This document shows, piece by piece, positions 1 through 11,906 of a stretch of DNA of 64,000 bases. The notes below the pieces were generated by a model. It ran no database searches, was not told the DNA's origin, and saw nothing but the letters and a program-made list of their open reading frames with translations. The translations under genes and the position numbers were made by a program. The stretch comes from Gorsachius magnificus (lineage: Eukaryota > Chordata > Aves > Pelecaniformes > Ardeidae). Numbering within the stretch: position 1 is the stretch's first letter; each line of letters opens with the position of its first letter. The stretch covers positions 35,558,885-35,622,884 of the forward strand of contig CM067109.1 of NCBI GenBank assembly GCA_034008185.1. The letters run 5' to 3'.

Positions 1-458
1 ATGTTGCATTGCTGGAGCACGTCCAAAGAAGAGCAACAAAGCTCTGAAGGGTCTAGAGCACAAGCACATGAGGAGCAGCTGAGGGAACTGTTTAGCTTGG
101 AGAAAACTGAGAGGAGACTTTATCGCTTTCTACAACTGACTGAAAGGAGATTGTAGCAGGGTGTGTACCTGTCCCATTTCCCAGGTAACAAGTGATAAGA
201 TGAAACATCCTCAAATTGTGCCAGGGGAAGTTTAGACTGGGTATTAGTAAAAAAGTCTTAATTGAAAAGGTTATCAAGCATTGGAACAGGCTGCCCAGGG
301 AAGTAGTTGGGTCACCAGCTCTGAAGGTGTTTAAAAGACATGTAGATGCAGCACTTAGGAACATGGTTTAGTGGGACTTGACAGTGATAGGTTAACGGTT
401 AGACTTGATCTTAAAGGTCTTTTCCAACCTAAAGGACTCTGTAATTCGATGACTCTAT
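1..458 (+). mobile_element. CR1 LINE 3' fragment
   Basis: The sequence reads as the last part of a CR1 reverse transcriptase frame (the stretch about a distant lineage of rRNA-like 'hub' residues is decayed) followed by the CR1 3' untranslated region. It closely parallels the copy at 40146-40960, including the shared block about two thirds in that describes 'ggcagcccaggga'-type sequence. It ends with the degenerate CR1 terminal motif (gactctatga near 448-458). The reading frame carries stops, so this copy is dead. It is cut by the left window edge. Confidence 0.85.
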
Positions 459-975
459 GATGTCCTCCAGCAAAACTGTAGTATTGTGAGACTGAAAGAG
501 TTAACAAATGTTGTCATGCCAGAGGGTGTGCGGTTCCGTGCTCTGACAGGACCACAGCTCTGTGCCATGAGTTTGAGTAAGGGGCTCACAACCGCCTGAA
601 AGACCTTTTGGGACCACCCCTGTACAATGTCATCTTTGCAGAAGATCAAGAGTTATGTAAGTCCTCGAGGGGTGTGACTGGTACAATCAAGAGGCAGGAA
701 CTAGACTATAAAAGGCACAACTCCAAGGAGCTGTTTGCACACCCATCACCCGAGGATTACCACACAAGATTATCATGTTTGTCGTCATCACAGGAGATAC
801 TTCTCTCTCTCTTTTCCTTCCCCCTCTCTTTCCTTTTCTTCTCATGTGTGTCTCAATGGACCCACGCTGCCTACCATTATGTTTTCCCAGTTCAGGTTGC
901 TTCAAATAAATAAAATGTTTAATTGATCCTTTGGTGTTGTTTCACCTCAATTTAGCCCAAGGGAATCACGAAAAT
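459..975 (+). mobile_element. Possible solo LTR
   Basis: This block starts with TG directly after the CR1 tail and has a promoter-like and polyadenylation-like layout. A TATA box (TATAAAA) lies at 707-713 and two overlapping AATAAA signals lie at 905-914, about 200 bp further on, with a CT-rich tract at about 800-840 between them. That order is typical of an LTR (U3-R-U5). I do not recognise the family, the right end is uncertain, and no target duplication was found. Confidence 0.4.
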
Positions 976-3900
976 ACCTACAACCCCCTGAGTTATCCTG
1001 TCTGGGTCAAAACAAGTATGTACTACTTCTGAGAAATAAAGCCAAATTCATCTTTGTCAGGATGTCCATAAAGACAACTGATCACATGTGATTAGTTCTT
1101 TTATCTGATGCTCCTACTTGGAACAACTCAATGGTAACTGGAAGATAAATTTTTTAATATTACTCAACAGAGATGAAGTATACTGTGTTCAGTCTGCAAC
1201 GATTCCTGGAAAAACAGAAATCATGCTTCAAAAGAGGTATTTAAATGTTTTGACTCTAGGAAAAAGAACACTTATACCCAGTGTTACCCTATTGTTCTAG
1301 TACCACCAATTCCAAGGTTCAAAGCTTTATGCCCAGTAAATCCACCCCAGTCATTTTTTTCCTTGTCTGTCCTCCCATTCACTCTCTCACCCTCAAACTA
1401 TCCAATACAAAACATCTGGATAGGAAAAGCTCCATTTCCAGTTACTGCAAACATGAAGGGAAGTTTTCCATAAGCAAGCCCAAGCATCTCTGCCTTGTTT
1501 GCTATTCAGGTACAGCTACACTAGTGATATCCAGAACACCTGCCACAGCATGAAAGCCAAAAAGACTTCGTACGCCTCCAAATAAAGCACACAATAAATA
1601 AAAAAGCCTTCTGTTTAATGCATTCTACAATACCCTTCCTACCTGCTCCCTACCTGCCCCTTGTAATAGCCATTTATCCTCAGGAAATCCCAAAACAGGT
1701 CTGCAGACAGGGGAACTCTTTTCTCTATAGCTGGAGAAATCAGACATAAAGATGCCAGTGACCTACCCAAAATTCATACAGGAAGTCTGTCAGAAAGAAA
1801 AAGAAAGGAGAGATTGAACTCAGTTTCCCAGCTACTTGGTGATGATCCTTCTTCATTCTTCATCTGAAAGGCCCTAGAATCCTATGCCAAGGGGCATAAG
1901 CATCAGACAAGCTCAAAAAAAACACAGTTTCAAGTTTCAGCTAGACCACAGAGCATACAATAGCTTTGTTCACTGTGAAGAAACAGATGCTGCTACGATG
2001 GGCATTGCAAATATGCAAAACACCTACAAACAAAATGCCAAGAGCATTTCGTGAATAAATACACAACTCCCACAAGAGAACGTACCCTTCCAATTAAGGA
2101 ATTACAGAAAAAGTTTTCCTGCTTTTCATACATCCCTGCCAGATGCACGGGGCGGGGAGGAGAGAGAGGGCAGGGAAACATACTTTTATTCTTCACATTC
2201 TTTTAAAAATCTCCTCCTGGCATTCTCTTGTCCTCTATGAATTTACTGGATAGCCCTCAGGCTGTTGGGGAACAATCAGCCCTCAAGTCTCATACATTTT
2301 GGAAAGAGAAGAAAATTTACTTTACACATAATGCTCCCTTCATTGCTGATTCCCTTAAAGCTTGGTACACCAGAAAGCTGTGATAAATTTTAAGGTGATA
2401 ACTAAGTGATGGTATGCCCCTTTCAAAAGCATATGGGATGAAGATTAAATATTTTGTTCCTACAGCGTGTTAAATCACTTCCCCTAAAAAAGTGCATTCA
2501 GGTAAAACTGAATTTTCTACTCTTTTTTTCTTTGTTTTCATTAGATCTGCTTGACCATAGATTAAGTAGGCTAGTTAGCAATTTAGTATCCACTTTGGCT
2601 TCTGCACAATTTAAGTTCAGCATAAACCTTTGTTATTATTTCCCATTAAACACCTATCTCAAATACCTGCAATGAAAAAGCTGCAAGACTAATGATGGAT
2701 AATGTTCTGGGAACTTATCTTACAAAGAAGGTAGAAGATCTATTTGCATGCTCTCAGCTAGGGAAAAAACACTACATAGATAAAAGTCACTGAACTTGGT
2801 AGCTCTCTAAAGGTGCCTGAAGCTACCCTGTGGCCAAAAATTAGGAAAGCACACCCAGCAGCAGACAGTCCACCACCACAACCAAAATGGAATACTTGCA
2901 GAGAAAAATGTTAGCAGAATGAAACCAGCACTGGCAGTGTAGTTTAACAAGCCTTTTCTGTATCTTTTATAGCAGCTTGCTCCATAAAAAATAAAAGAAT
3001 CAAGAGGATGCATTAGAGATATTAAAACTTATCTTGCTAAGTTACTTGTACATTCAAACAACCTTCATCTCCTACAAACAGGTGTGCTGGTAAGTTTGAT
3101 TACCTGCCAAAGAAAGAAAAAAATCAAGGACTGTATAACATGTAACAGATTAGCACTAGAGGCATTTCTAGTACCCTAAACCATACATCTTCTTTCATTT
3201 AACTGCTTCTGCACATTTAGCTGTACTTGCGAACAACAGGGATGTCAAGCCACTATTATAAAAGAGAAAAAGATATTACCACTTTTTCCAGAATAAGTCA
3301 AAGAAAAACACAAAAACATTGAGAATAAAGACAGAAGGTGCACCCTTTAAAACATGTACAGTATGTATATACATTGATCTCCTGAAGTTCTCCTCCTGTT
3401 ATCTGTTTCAGATGACATATTCCAGCATAACGTGCTACCATAGTCAATCATTTTCAGAACGTGGCTAAAGGGTAAGATAAGATCACTTATCTACTACCAT
3501 CACACCCTAACCAGCCGCACAACACGACTCTCAATGTTTTCCGCCAGTACTACCAGGAACAAGGAAATAAAGAACATTCTGCAAGACTTCAGCAAAACTG
3601 AGGATAAAAGCTTACTGCAGATTATGAAATGCAGCTTTTTCTTCCAGTTATTTAAGAGTCTTTGAGAAAAGCCACTGAAGCAGATTTCAAGGGACTTAAG
3701 TCTCCTTTGCAAAGCTTACTCAGGTTAGCCTCATTCCCTCATTTTATACTCATTCAGAACTCATTCATGATGCAGACTGTTCTTGGAACAGGCACAAGTT
3801 AAGAAAAGTTGATTCTGAATTTCCTTGATGTATCGGTCCAACTTCTGGCTTCTGACAAATGCAAAAATTTGACTCACTCATACAAGCACTGACATTAGTC

Positions 3901-5062
3901 AGTACCTCAGAATCCAGTACAAATGCAATAGCAAGACTGATTTTCACTTATTAATATTACTGCACAGCCATCTCCATGGAAGATGTGCAGGCTCTAACCT
4001 ACTGTGACCTGCTCCTGGACCCAGTAATAAAAAACCTACTTCCGTACTTAGCAAAACAGTGAAAATTCTCCAAATACTAATGGTCTTGAAACTACGTACA
4101 CATAGCCTGACATACCTTGATAATGTAAGAGCTATACTACCATAGTTAAAAAAAGGCCATTTCACTCCAAAAGGAGAATGAGATATGCGACAGCATCAGC
4201 TTCAAATGTATGTTTAAGTAATTCCTTTTATTGATAGACAGATACCCCCAAAAGTTCAGAGCATTTTTCAGCCCTGGCTTTGGAGGTAAATCCAAGAACA
4301 CATCATCCAGGCTTATGTTTTAGACGCCCTCATTTTCTTCCTACAGACACACTTGCTATCTGCCTTCAACAGTAAGAGACAATTACTTTTCTTAAGGTAA
4401 AGAAATGGCATAAGTTATCAATACTAGTGCACGTACTCCTTCTCTAGCCACCTCAAGTGGCTGAGAGGACAGCAATCTAAGTCTTGCCTGTCTGAACAGA
4501 GACTTACACTCTCAGCAGAATTTTCAGGCTACTGCTTCTTTAATAAAGCCAGGGTGCTAAGACCTTCTGACAACCACTTGGCATCAATGTAATTTTTTTG
4601 CTACCTCCTCTCAATAGTTCTTCTTCTTGCCTCTGCTCTGAACCCTCAGTGTCTTGGTAATTCATTTGTTGTGCCACTCTTTTGGTTTTTGTTTTCTACT
4701 GTTATGGCTATACAATTTAGAGAATTAATGAAAAGCAGAGGTACCTTAATCCTTGCCTAAAACTTCTACTTAGTGCATAGGCAGTCACAGCTGCTGCAAT
4801 CTGGTAACTGTTTTAAGGTGTTAAATTTATTATCCTTAAAGGCTTATGTGCTACAGGGTGGTTTTTTTTGTGGTGGGGAGGAGATGAAGGAAAAGGACCT
4901 GTTTTAAGTTTTGTTTGACTCTCAGACAGTTTTATTTTCTCAGACTAGTTGGAAGATTCTCAAGCTGCTACACTTCTTAACTGTTAAGGGTTAAGTGACT
5001 TACTCTACTGTCTTGGCCTTCTACTTCTGTATGCATGCACCGTACTTAAGAACAATCCATAC
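976..5062 (-). other. RGMB intron 2 (partial), no gene seen
   Basis: This AT-rich, non-repetitive stretch contains no recognised exon on either strand. The last coding exon of RGMB (rest of the von Willebrand-D-like region, GPI signal) should lie downstream on the minus strand. None of the minus-strand open frames here resembles it, so the stretch is read as intron. Confidence 0.6.
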
Positions 5063-5577
5063 CTTATTTGTAGCAGTAGCACTGGATCCTGGGACCACAG
5101 GCACGTTGGTCACTTGCACTGACAAGTAGTTATTGTCTATGAGGGGCCAAGCACCTTCCACCTTGCATGTCTGGAAGTGATCCTTAAAAGTCCTCAGGTG
5201 AGGATCACCAAACAAGCCACAAAATAGGTAAGTAGTAGTAGTAGGAGTCTTCTCCCCTCCACGATGTTCTCTGGCTACTGTGTGGCCACTGTAATTGCAG
5301 GGATCATGGGTCACTTCAGGGTTGGTGGAGGATGTGGGTCCATCTTTGGAACAGTTTCTCTGGCTCATGAGGTCACTGATCCCAAGCACTGCAGAATGAT
5401 AAACTAGGTTTCCACGGCATACTTTAGAATTGCGATAGGTACAGGCAGAGTACGCTCGCAAGGCTTTGCAGAACTCCAAATCAAAGCCCTCAAGAGCTGA
5501 GTTTAAATGTGAAGTTGAGGATACAAAATCGGTGGTGCACTTTTGGATTCGACAAGGTGTTTGCAGCTGGCAGTCGC
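5063..5577 (-). CDS. RGMB: RGMB coding exon 2
   Basis: The exon has 515 bases and encodes residues 41-212. The acceptor reads tgcttag before GCGACTGC, and the donor follows AAT AAG as GTATGG, at the same place where the human protein switches exon (after SATATNK). The frame stays open past the donor for 14 codons, but that extension is not conserved. A run of four threonine codons (residues 153-156; bases about 5229-5243) lies just before the TYLFCGLFGDPH block. Confidence 0.95.
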
Positions 5578-8173
5578 CTAAGCACAAAACAGATGGCAGA
5601 GAGAAATCAAGTAAACCTCTTAGATTGCAATACCCCATTCCACACCCACAGGCACTGTAGAAAACAACTCGAAGACAACTTACAGTGCTCCCCCATTGGG
5701 AAAACCCTATATAATAGAGAAAAAGGGGTTGGGAGGCAGAAAGACATCAATATAGATGATATCAAAGGCTGAGATGACCCATGCATGACTTAATCCACTA
5801 CCTGATATTGTCTAGATGGAAATTAAGAGCACTAACTCCCGCCAAGCATGAGTTCAGCATTTCTTTCCAGATATCACGATGATGACGCAATTCTACGCTT
5901 AAGTTAATCACTTAGTCAGTAAGCAAGTCTCCATTTAGCCTTTCAGTGCTTTACTCAAGCTACTGAACTTCTAAATAGAATCCTGCCCTTCAGAGGGATG
6001 CGGTAAAGGCAGCAAGCGATACATGTTTGGACAAAAACAGACTAAATGAAGCAGAAATCAGTTTCTCTTCTAGAAAGCAGGGTGGGGGGAAGGAGGGTAG
6101 GGAAGTGGGCAAGCCATAAATCCAGTTTGCTTTATTTCCCTGGCACTGCCATAGCCAAAGCTTCACTTCACTGCTTGCTTTCTGGGACTAATGAGGGAGA
6201 AAATCCACAGCTGTCTGAAGTGCAAGTTGCCCGCTAAGGAATCCATGCACTGCAATAGCAGTACCTCTTACAGCGTAATTAAGACAAGGGGCAGAGAAAC
6301 CCTCTCCCCACAAAAACCTGAAGTACTTACCAGATGTATGCAACAGGTACACAGTTCAGTTTACATGAACAAACCAGTTAGACCTTATCTGGTCACCTGA
6401 TTTCCATAAAGAAAGCATAATTACCATCCCAGCAAGCACACTGGAGTTTTACAGCCCTCTCCTCCACAGCTCTCACTGTCATGATCTGAAATCCTTCCAG
6501 AGAGATTCTCATGGCAGTTAGCAATGATCTTCTCCAGGTAACTTTTATACAAGAACTCAGGAGGAGCAGAAATGAATCAAACAAGACTACACACTGCACT
6601 AAAGGAAACAGAGCCACACATTCCACAGGGGTTAAAACTAGGACGACCGAAGGAGAGATCGCATTCCCTCTCATCCAAAGAGCTGAAAACAGCCATAACA
6701 GAAAATGGACCTTCATAAAGAATACGTGCAAGACTTCACGCAATAGCTGTCCGAGCACCCACAAGTATCTAGTAGAAGCATGCTGTGCTTATTTGTTCCC
6801 TTTATGGCCTATAAAATTCATTTGTGCATACATTAATATGTAATTTTAAACTCTCATAAACCAGATTTCGAACACCACAAAAATGCTTACAGAGAAACAT
6901 TGAATTGTGAAAAAAAAGGAAAGTACAATACACCTAACAGATACTCTTTTCCCCTCCCCTCAAACCTTTCTTTACATTTCCCACTTGTTTTGTGTGTCCT
7001 CTAAGTAAAATAAGCGTGGGTCTAGTCTGAGTTTAACAGCCTAATTAAAATGTTCCTAAACTCTTGAGACATGAGGAGTGGGAAACAGACTCAATAGTAA
7101 TGTAGCACTTTTCATTTTTAAACACAGTTGTTTTCTGCAATTCACACAGTGATGAAAGGATATTAGCAATTTCTTTGCTTGCCCCTTAGCTGACCCTCCT
7201 GTGAGTCACTATTCACATGACTTACTCTGTATATCCAAACCATAAATTTGTAAGGGAAACATATTTTGCCAGTGATGGATTGCTAACACAAGTCTCCTGT
7301 CAAAATCCCAAGACGGCACAGAACAGACGAAGAAAGTCTCTAACCTACAGCCAAGTACAACCATGAATTGTATGAGCACGGAGTAAGTTTCTCACTTGAT
7401 CTTTGTGCAAGTGATATGTAGCTTTGCAAAAACACGGAAAAAAACTCCAGTCAAATTCTGTGTTTTCAGATACACAAACAAAAAGGACCTACGCCAAGCA
7501 AAATGACACAGGCGACTTTCAAAGCATCAAAACTCTTCTTATATATCCTTTCAGTCATGGCTTGTGATAGTATTTTAATCACTTATAAATTAGTCGAGCT
7601 CAGCAACTCAGTTATCAAATAACCTAGTAACGTCAGGAACTTTGCAACTTCAGGAAATTTGCTTGCTGCTTTCAGTGGATTCTTGGTACGGAGAGGGGTG
7701 AAGGCACAGCGATTTGACTAAAATTGGGTGACCTCTGCCTACAATTCATTTCACTGAAACTGTAAATATATAAAAGCGCTCAAGCTAGAAACATTTTCAC
7801 AGAACTACAACTCGGATCGCTTCTGCGTTGAAAGCACAGACCACTTTAGCAGGCATCCGCAGCGTGCGGGGTACCCTTCCACCTTCTCCCCAGTTCCCAA
7901 TCCGCCAAGCAAAGACGAAGCACAGAGCGACACGCAGCCCCCCGCGTCTTCAGGCAGGCGCCCAAGCAGACACCGCTCGCCAGCCCCGCAGCGGCGGCCC
8001 CCGCCGAGCCCAGGCCCCCCACCCCCCCTCGGGCCCCGGCCCGCCCCGGTACCTGAGCCCAGCAGCAGCCCCAGGGCGGCGAGGAGGCCGAGGGCGGCCA
8101 GCGACGGATGGCGCGGTCCGTGGCGCCGCGGCGGCTCAGCCCCGGCGGCGCGGGAAGGCGCAGCCCTCCCCAT
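5063..8173 (-). CDS. RGMB: RGMB (DRAGON), exons 1-2, partial
   Basis: Repulsive guidance molecule B is a GPI-anchored cell-surface co-receptor for BMP2/4 and a neogenin ligand, active in neurons and epithelia. Two coding exons are visible on the minus strand, 8173-8053 and 5577-5063, joined in phase with GT/AG sites, giving residues 1-212. Residues 1-40 form a signal peptide with a leucine/alanine-rich core. Residues 42 onward hold the cysteine-rich N-terminal domain (DCQ...CRIQKC), a conserved block ending NCSKDGPTSSTNPEV with an N-glycosylation sequon at Asn115, and the start of the partial von Willebrand D-like domain. The GDPH autocleavage motif is at 164-167. The ATG at 8173 was chosen because MGRAAPS matches the family start and sits in a good Kozak context (G at -3 and +4). 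The C-terminal half and GPI signal are beyond the left edge. The nearest gene, RIOK2, is divergent. Confidence 0.93.
5578..8052 (-). other. RGMB intron 1, no other gene seen
   Basis: This 2.5 kb intron joins a phase-1 donor (GGCTCAG before GTACCG at 8053/8052) to the exon 2 acceptor. It holds no recognised repeat, exon or RNA gene. Its 5' part enters the CpG island. Confidence 0.75.
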
Positions 8174-9070
8174 GCCCGTCCATGCAGGTCCCCGGGCTGG
8201 CGGCGGGACGGGGCCGCGGCATGAGGCGGCGAGTGGGCGATCCCCTCGCTGCTTCCTCCTCCTCCTCTTTTTCCTTCAGCGGCGCGGCGACGAGCGGGGC
8301 CACAGCGGGGCGGGCGCGGGGCGGCGCGGCATGGCGGCGGGAGGAGGCGAGCACAAAAGGACAGAGCGGGTGAGCGGGCGCGGGAGGGCGGGCGGGCGGG
8401 GCGTCCGACAAGCCCCACGACGTCCTGCTGGCACGGCCCCGCCCCCCCCCGGCCGGGCTCATTCGAGCGCGAGGGGCGTTCCCACGGCGCCCCCCTGCCC
8501 GCCGCCGCGCCCCCCGGCGCCCCCCCCCCCCGGCCGCGGCGCCCCCCGCGCTGATTGGCTGCGCCTGCACGCACGCGGCGGGAGGGGCCGCAGTGCCAGG
8601 CGTCGCCGCCAGGGGTCGCGCGCGGCCCTCGCCCGGCCGGGCCCTCCCCAAGTGGGGCCTGAGGCGGGGCGCGCAGCGCCGCAGCCTGAGCGGCGCAGGG
8701 GTCCCCGCTGGGTAGGAGGCGACACCTCCCGCGGGCGGGCCTGTGGCGGCACAAGCCGCATCCGCGGGTTTTTCACAGGGTCTGCACCGCCCGCTCGTGT
8801 CCGGGCGGGGCTCCAAGCACACCCGCGGCAGGACTGGGAACAATGGCGACGGACGCGTCCGTGCAAGAAGCGCTTCTGGATCTTGAACTGGCGGTGGTTT
8901 ATCCTTCCGGAAGGCAGGGGCGATGCCTGAGCCGCTCCTCCGTGGGTAGCGCCTCCACTCCCGGGAGGCGGCACCGTGGGCGGCTCCTCCCGGGCTTCCC
9001 GGAACGCCGCCGGGCGCACCCTGTCCCCCTGTGCCGGCCCGTGCCACGCCGGGTACCGCTAGCGCGCTGC
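7900..9070. promoter_or_regulatory. CpG island promoter of RGMB
   Basis: The stretch is extremely GC-rich and dense in CpG, unlike the AT-rich DNA on either side. It holds repeated GGGCGG/CCGCCC GC boxes (for example around 8390-8450) and several C homopolymers (about 8440-8450 and 8520-8530). No TATA box is evident next to the RGMB start, as is usual for a dispersed CpG-island promoter. It extends about 900 bp upstream of the RGMB ATG and could serve both strands. Confidence 0.8.
8053..8173 (-). CDS. RGMB: RGMB coding exon 1 (signal peptide)
   Basis: The exon has 121 coding bases for residues 1-40 plus the first base of Gly41. It encodes an arginine/alanine-rich start and a hydrophobic core (LAALGLLAALGLLLG). 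The signal region differs strongly from mammals in sequence but has the same length class and position. Upstream of the ATG the minus strand is GC-rich 5' untranslated sequence. Confidence 0.85.
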
Positions 9071-9160
9071 GTGGCTCGCCGAGGTCAAGGCTGCGCCGTG
9101 CTCTGTCACTGGACGGTAGAGGACGCTTTGCAGATTAGGACCTGCAGGCCGAATATGTGA

Positions 9161-11906
9161 CGTAGTGAGTGGTCCTGCTGCGGGGACAAGAACAGGGCCC
9201 GCGCAGAGGTGGTTCCGCGTCCCCGTTGTGGAGCGAGCTGCTGCAGGCACGCCAGCTGGTGTGGGTAGCGTGTTTCTTGCCCAGTTCTGTGGGGAAACCC
9301 ACACAGCCTTCACCTGCCCAACAACATTAATGTCACCAGGCAAAAACTGCAAAAACTTGAAAGCACAGCTGCCTTACAGGTGCGCTGGCGTTTTTGTTTC
9401 TCGCTTCTTCCCAGCTGAGCAAAGGCGGTCATTGCCATGTGTCATACCTAGGATCTCTGCATGTGCCTGGCCTTGCACCCCAGCCCTGGGCCTGCCACCT
9501 GCCAGTTCTACCCAGTGTGGGCCCAGGGGGCCACACCATGCTGCCCACCTTTGCGGGACACCTGCAGAAAATGCATGCTACCGGCACTGACCCCATCGGG
9601 GCTGCCTTTCCAGCAGCACCCAGCGGGGGCCATCCTCTCACCCACCTCTATTTCAAGAAGGGAACACGTTTTAGTCACAGCAGGGAAAACCATGTGGTAC
9701 CCCTGAAGGTGACATTCACAGGAAGCACTTTGTATTGGGGGCTGTTTGCTTTATAGGATGCAACCTGCCATTTGCAAACTCACAAGTCAATCCAGATGGA
9801 GAGCTCGGCAATGCTTCCCTTTCTTCTCCCGCCCCCGACTCCTGCAATCTCGGCACCTCAGAGAACCAGCTGAGATTGCTTAAAGGCAGGTGGAAGAAAC
9901 TCAACACAATGAACAAGCAGACGCGCTACCCCAACTGCACCCCTCGCCGCAACGCCAGCTGGAACAAAGGCACACGACAAACTACTCACCCCAGCCACCC
10001 CCTGCCTTTCCACTCCCCTCCCGGCCGGGCGCTGCCCACCGCGGCCAGCACCCACCTGCCCGTACCCGCACCTTGGCCCGACCCCGGCCCCTGGTCCCTC
10101 TCCCCCGGCACCCGGCCTGAACTCCGACCCGCTGGGGCAGCCCCAAGCAGCGCCCTGCCCCTGCCGTGGTTCAGCGCGCATCCTCCCCACATGCCCCGGC
10201 TCGGCTGCCTCAGCGTTGGCAGCTGCCGATAGCTCCATACTTACCCCAGTGCTGACTTACCCCATCTTGACAAGATGCCCCCCCCCCCCCGTCTGGGTTT
10301 CTCCCTTCTGAGGCTGCCCACCGTCTCTTTTCTCTTTCCACCTTCTAGTGGGCTTCTCTTTTATGTTGGACACCCCATGCAGGGGCTACCCCGTCCCCCA
10401 TAGGAATAACAGTGAGAGATTTGTCTGGAAATCTGACCTCACAAATGCAGAGGGCAGAATGTAGTAGCTGGACAGAAGGACAAACAGAGAGGGAAAAGCC
10501 TTCCAAACTTGGCCTTATGGCTGGGAAAGTCTTGGTTGGGTTCTTAGAAAAGCTATGGTTGCAACCTGATGTTCTTTCTCAGGGTCATTACATTTTCACC
10601 CCTGAAATTGCTACACAGTGGTTTGGGGGGCTAGGAGCTGTGTTGTGCACCGAGTAGGTAAATCTCAAAATGGCCAGCCCTTTGCCCCCTCTGCTGCTGG
10701 TTTCTCTGTTCCTCAGTCCAGCAGTAGATGGATCTAAGAAAGCCTGTTGCAAATTTCTTAAGGGCTTCAAGGTGCTTTGGGTGAGGCCCTACCCCAGGAG
10801 GGACAGAGACCTCAGTCTGTTCACAAGTCTGCACGCACAGGCAGTGGTGGTCTATCAGTCACAGATCATTGTGTGTGACAATGAGAGCCCAGAGCTCCTG
10901 AAACTTCCTTACCCTTTCTAACGTGGAGGAACTCCTCTATTAAGAACATTCAAACGACTCCACTCATAGCCCACAGGAACGTGGGATTTTAATTTACACA
11001 ATTTCTTTGGAGCTTGGAAATCCACTGTTGCAATCAGGAAAGTTGCAGCTTTGATTAAAAATCCCAAAGGCAAGACTTAGGTTGTTTCTTACCCTCCTTA
11101 TATAAGCACAAAGGAGATTGGGTGCCTAAAATAATGGTGAGTGAGAGGTCAAAGCAGTTCCATAAAGACAACATTAGATGTTGTTTTCTAATGCAATTCC
11201 AGCTCTTTACCATTGTTATTCTTTGTTGAGTAACTGCCAACAAAACAAATACAATTTAGCAAGGCAAAGCCCTTTTCTTTCCAAAGACATTAGTCAACAT
11301 GTCTTAAAATTGAGCTTGTCCAATCTTAAAGAAATGCAGTAATTAAATAAACACTTTGAATAGGGTCTGAAATAGACCTTTCCTCTGTTATCAAGGCAAG
11401 TGGCCTGGTAAAGGAAATGTCTCCTCACCTCTGACTTTTGCCAGATTCCTGAGCTGTTTGACACCAAGAAGCATTATTATTTCTAAAGCAATTTTTCGAA
11501 GGGCTGAATAACAGGGGGGGAAGAAAGGGGAGGGCTTGCCAGAAAAAGCACAAAGAATAGACAGCTCTTCTCTTCATTACCTTCCAGGGATGAGCTGTCT
11601 TGTATCATTTACCTAGCAAAATGGCATCTCTGTACTTTTATAGTGATGCTCATTATTAACAGGTTGATTTTAGCAGAAGCGATGTTTCACATCTATATTT
11701 AAAGTGCTTTCCAAGCAGGAATTGATGTTTGCAATATCCCCCTGAGACATGGCCCCTACACATTTTATCTGGAGCAACAACATTTTAGATCATTGCCTCA
11801 GTGGCAGAAACGTCTAAGGTGGGCCAGAAGGAGCCAGAAATCACGTAGTTGCATTCAAAACACTCTCTGAGTGTTGCTGCTGCTACTGGTGCTGTTTCTT
11901 GTCTTT
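9161..11906. other. Intergenic, no gene supported
   Basis: This sequence lies between RGMB and the first LTR. The part at about 9980-10220 is GC- and C-rich with proline-rich spurious frames on both strands. A short open frame at 10670-10921 begins with a hydrophobic stretch but has no recognisable domain or splice context. I see no convincing exon, RNA gene or known repeat. Confidence 0.5.

Noticed and set aside
1..5062. Search for RGMB exon 3
   Set aside because: No minus-strand frame here resembles the conserved C-terminal half, so the exon must lie outside the window.
7805..9047. Several long overlapping open frames on both strands (up to about 300 codons)
   Set aside because: They arise from extreme GC content in the CpG island (few stop codons), are Arg/Gly/Pro/Ala-rich and overlap each other. 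Only the signal-peptide frame that splices to exon 2 is supported.
10670..10921. 83-codon frame starting with a signal-peptide-like stretch
   Set aside because: No cysteine pattern, domain, splice sites or family resemblance; a hydrophobic start alone is not enough.
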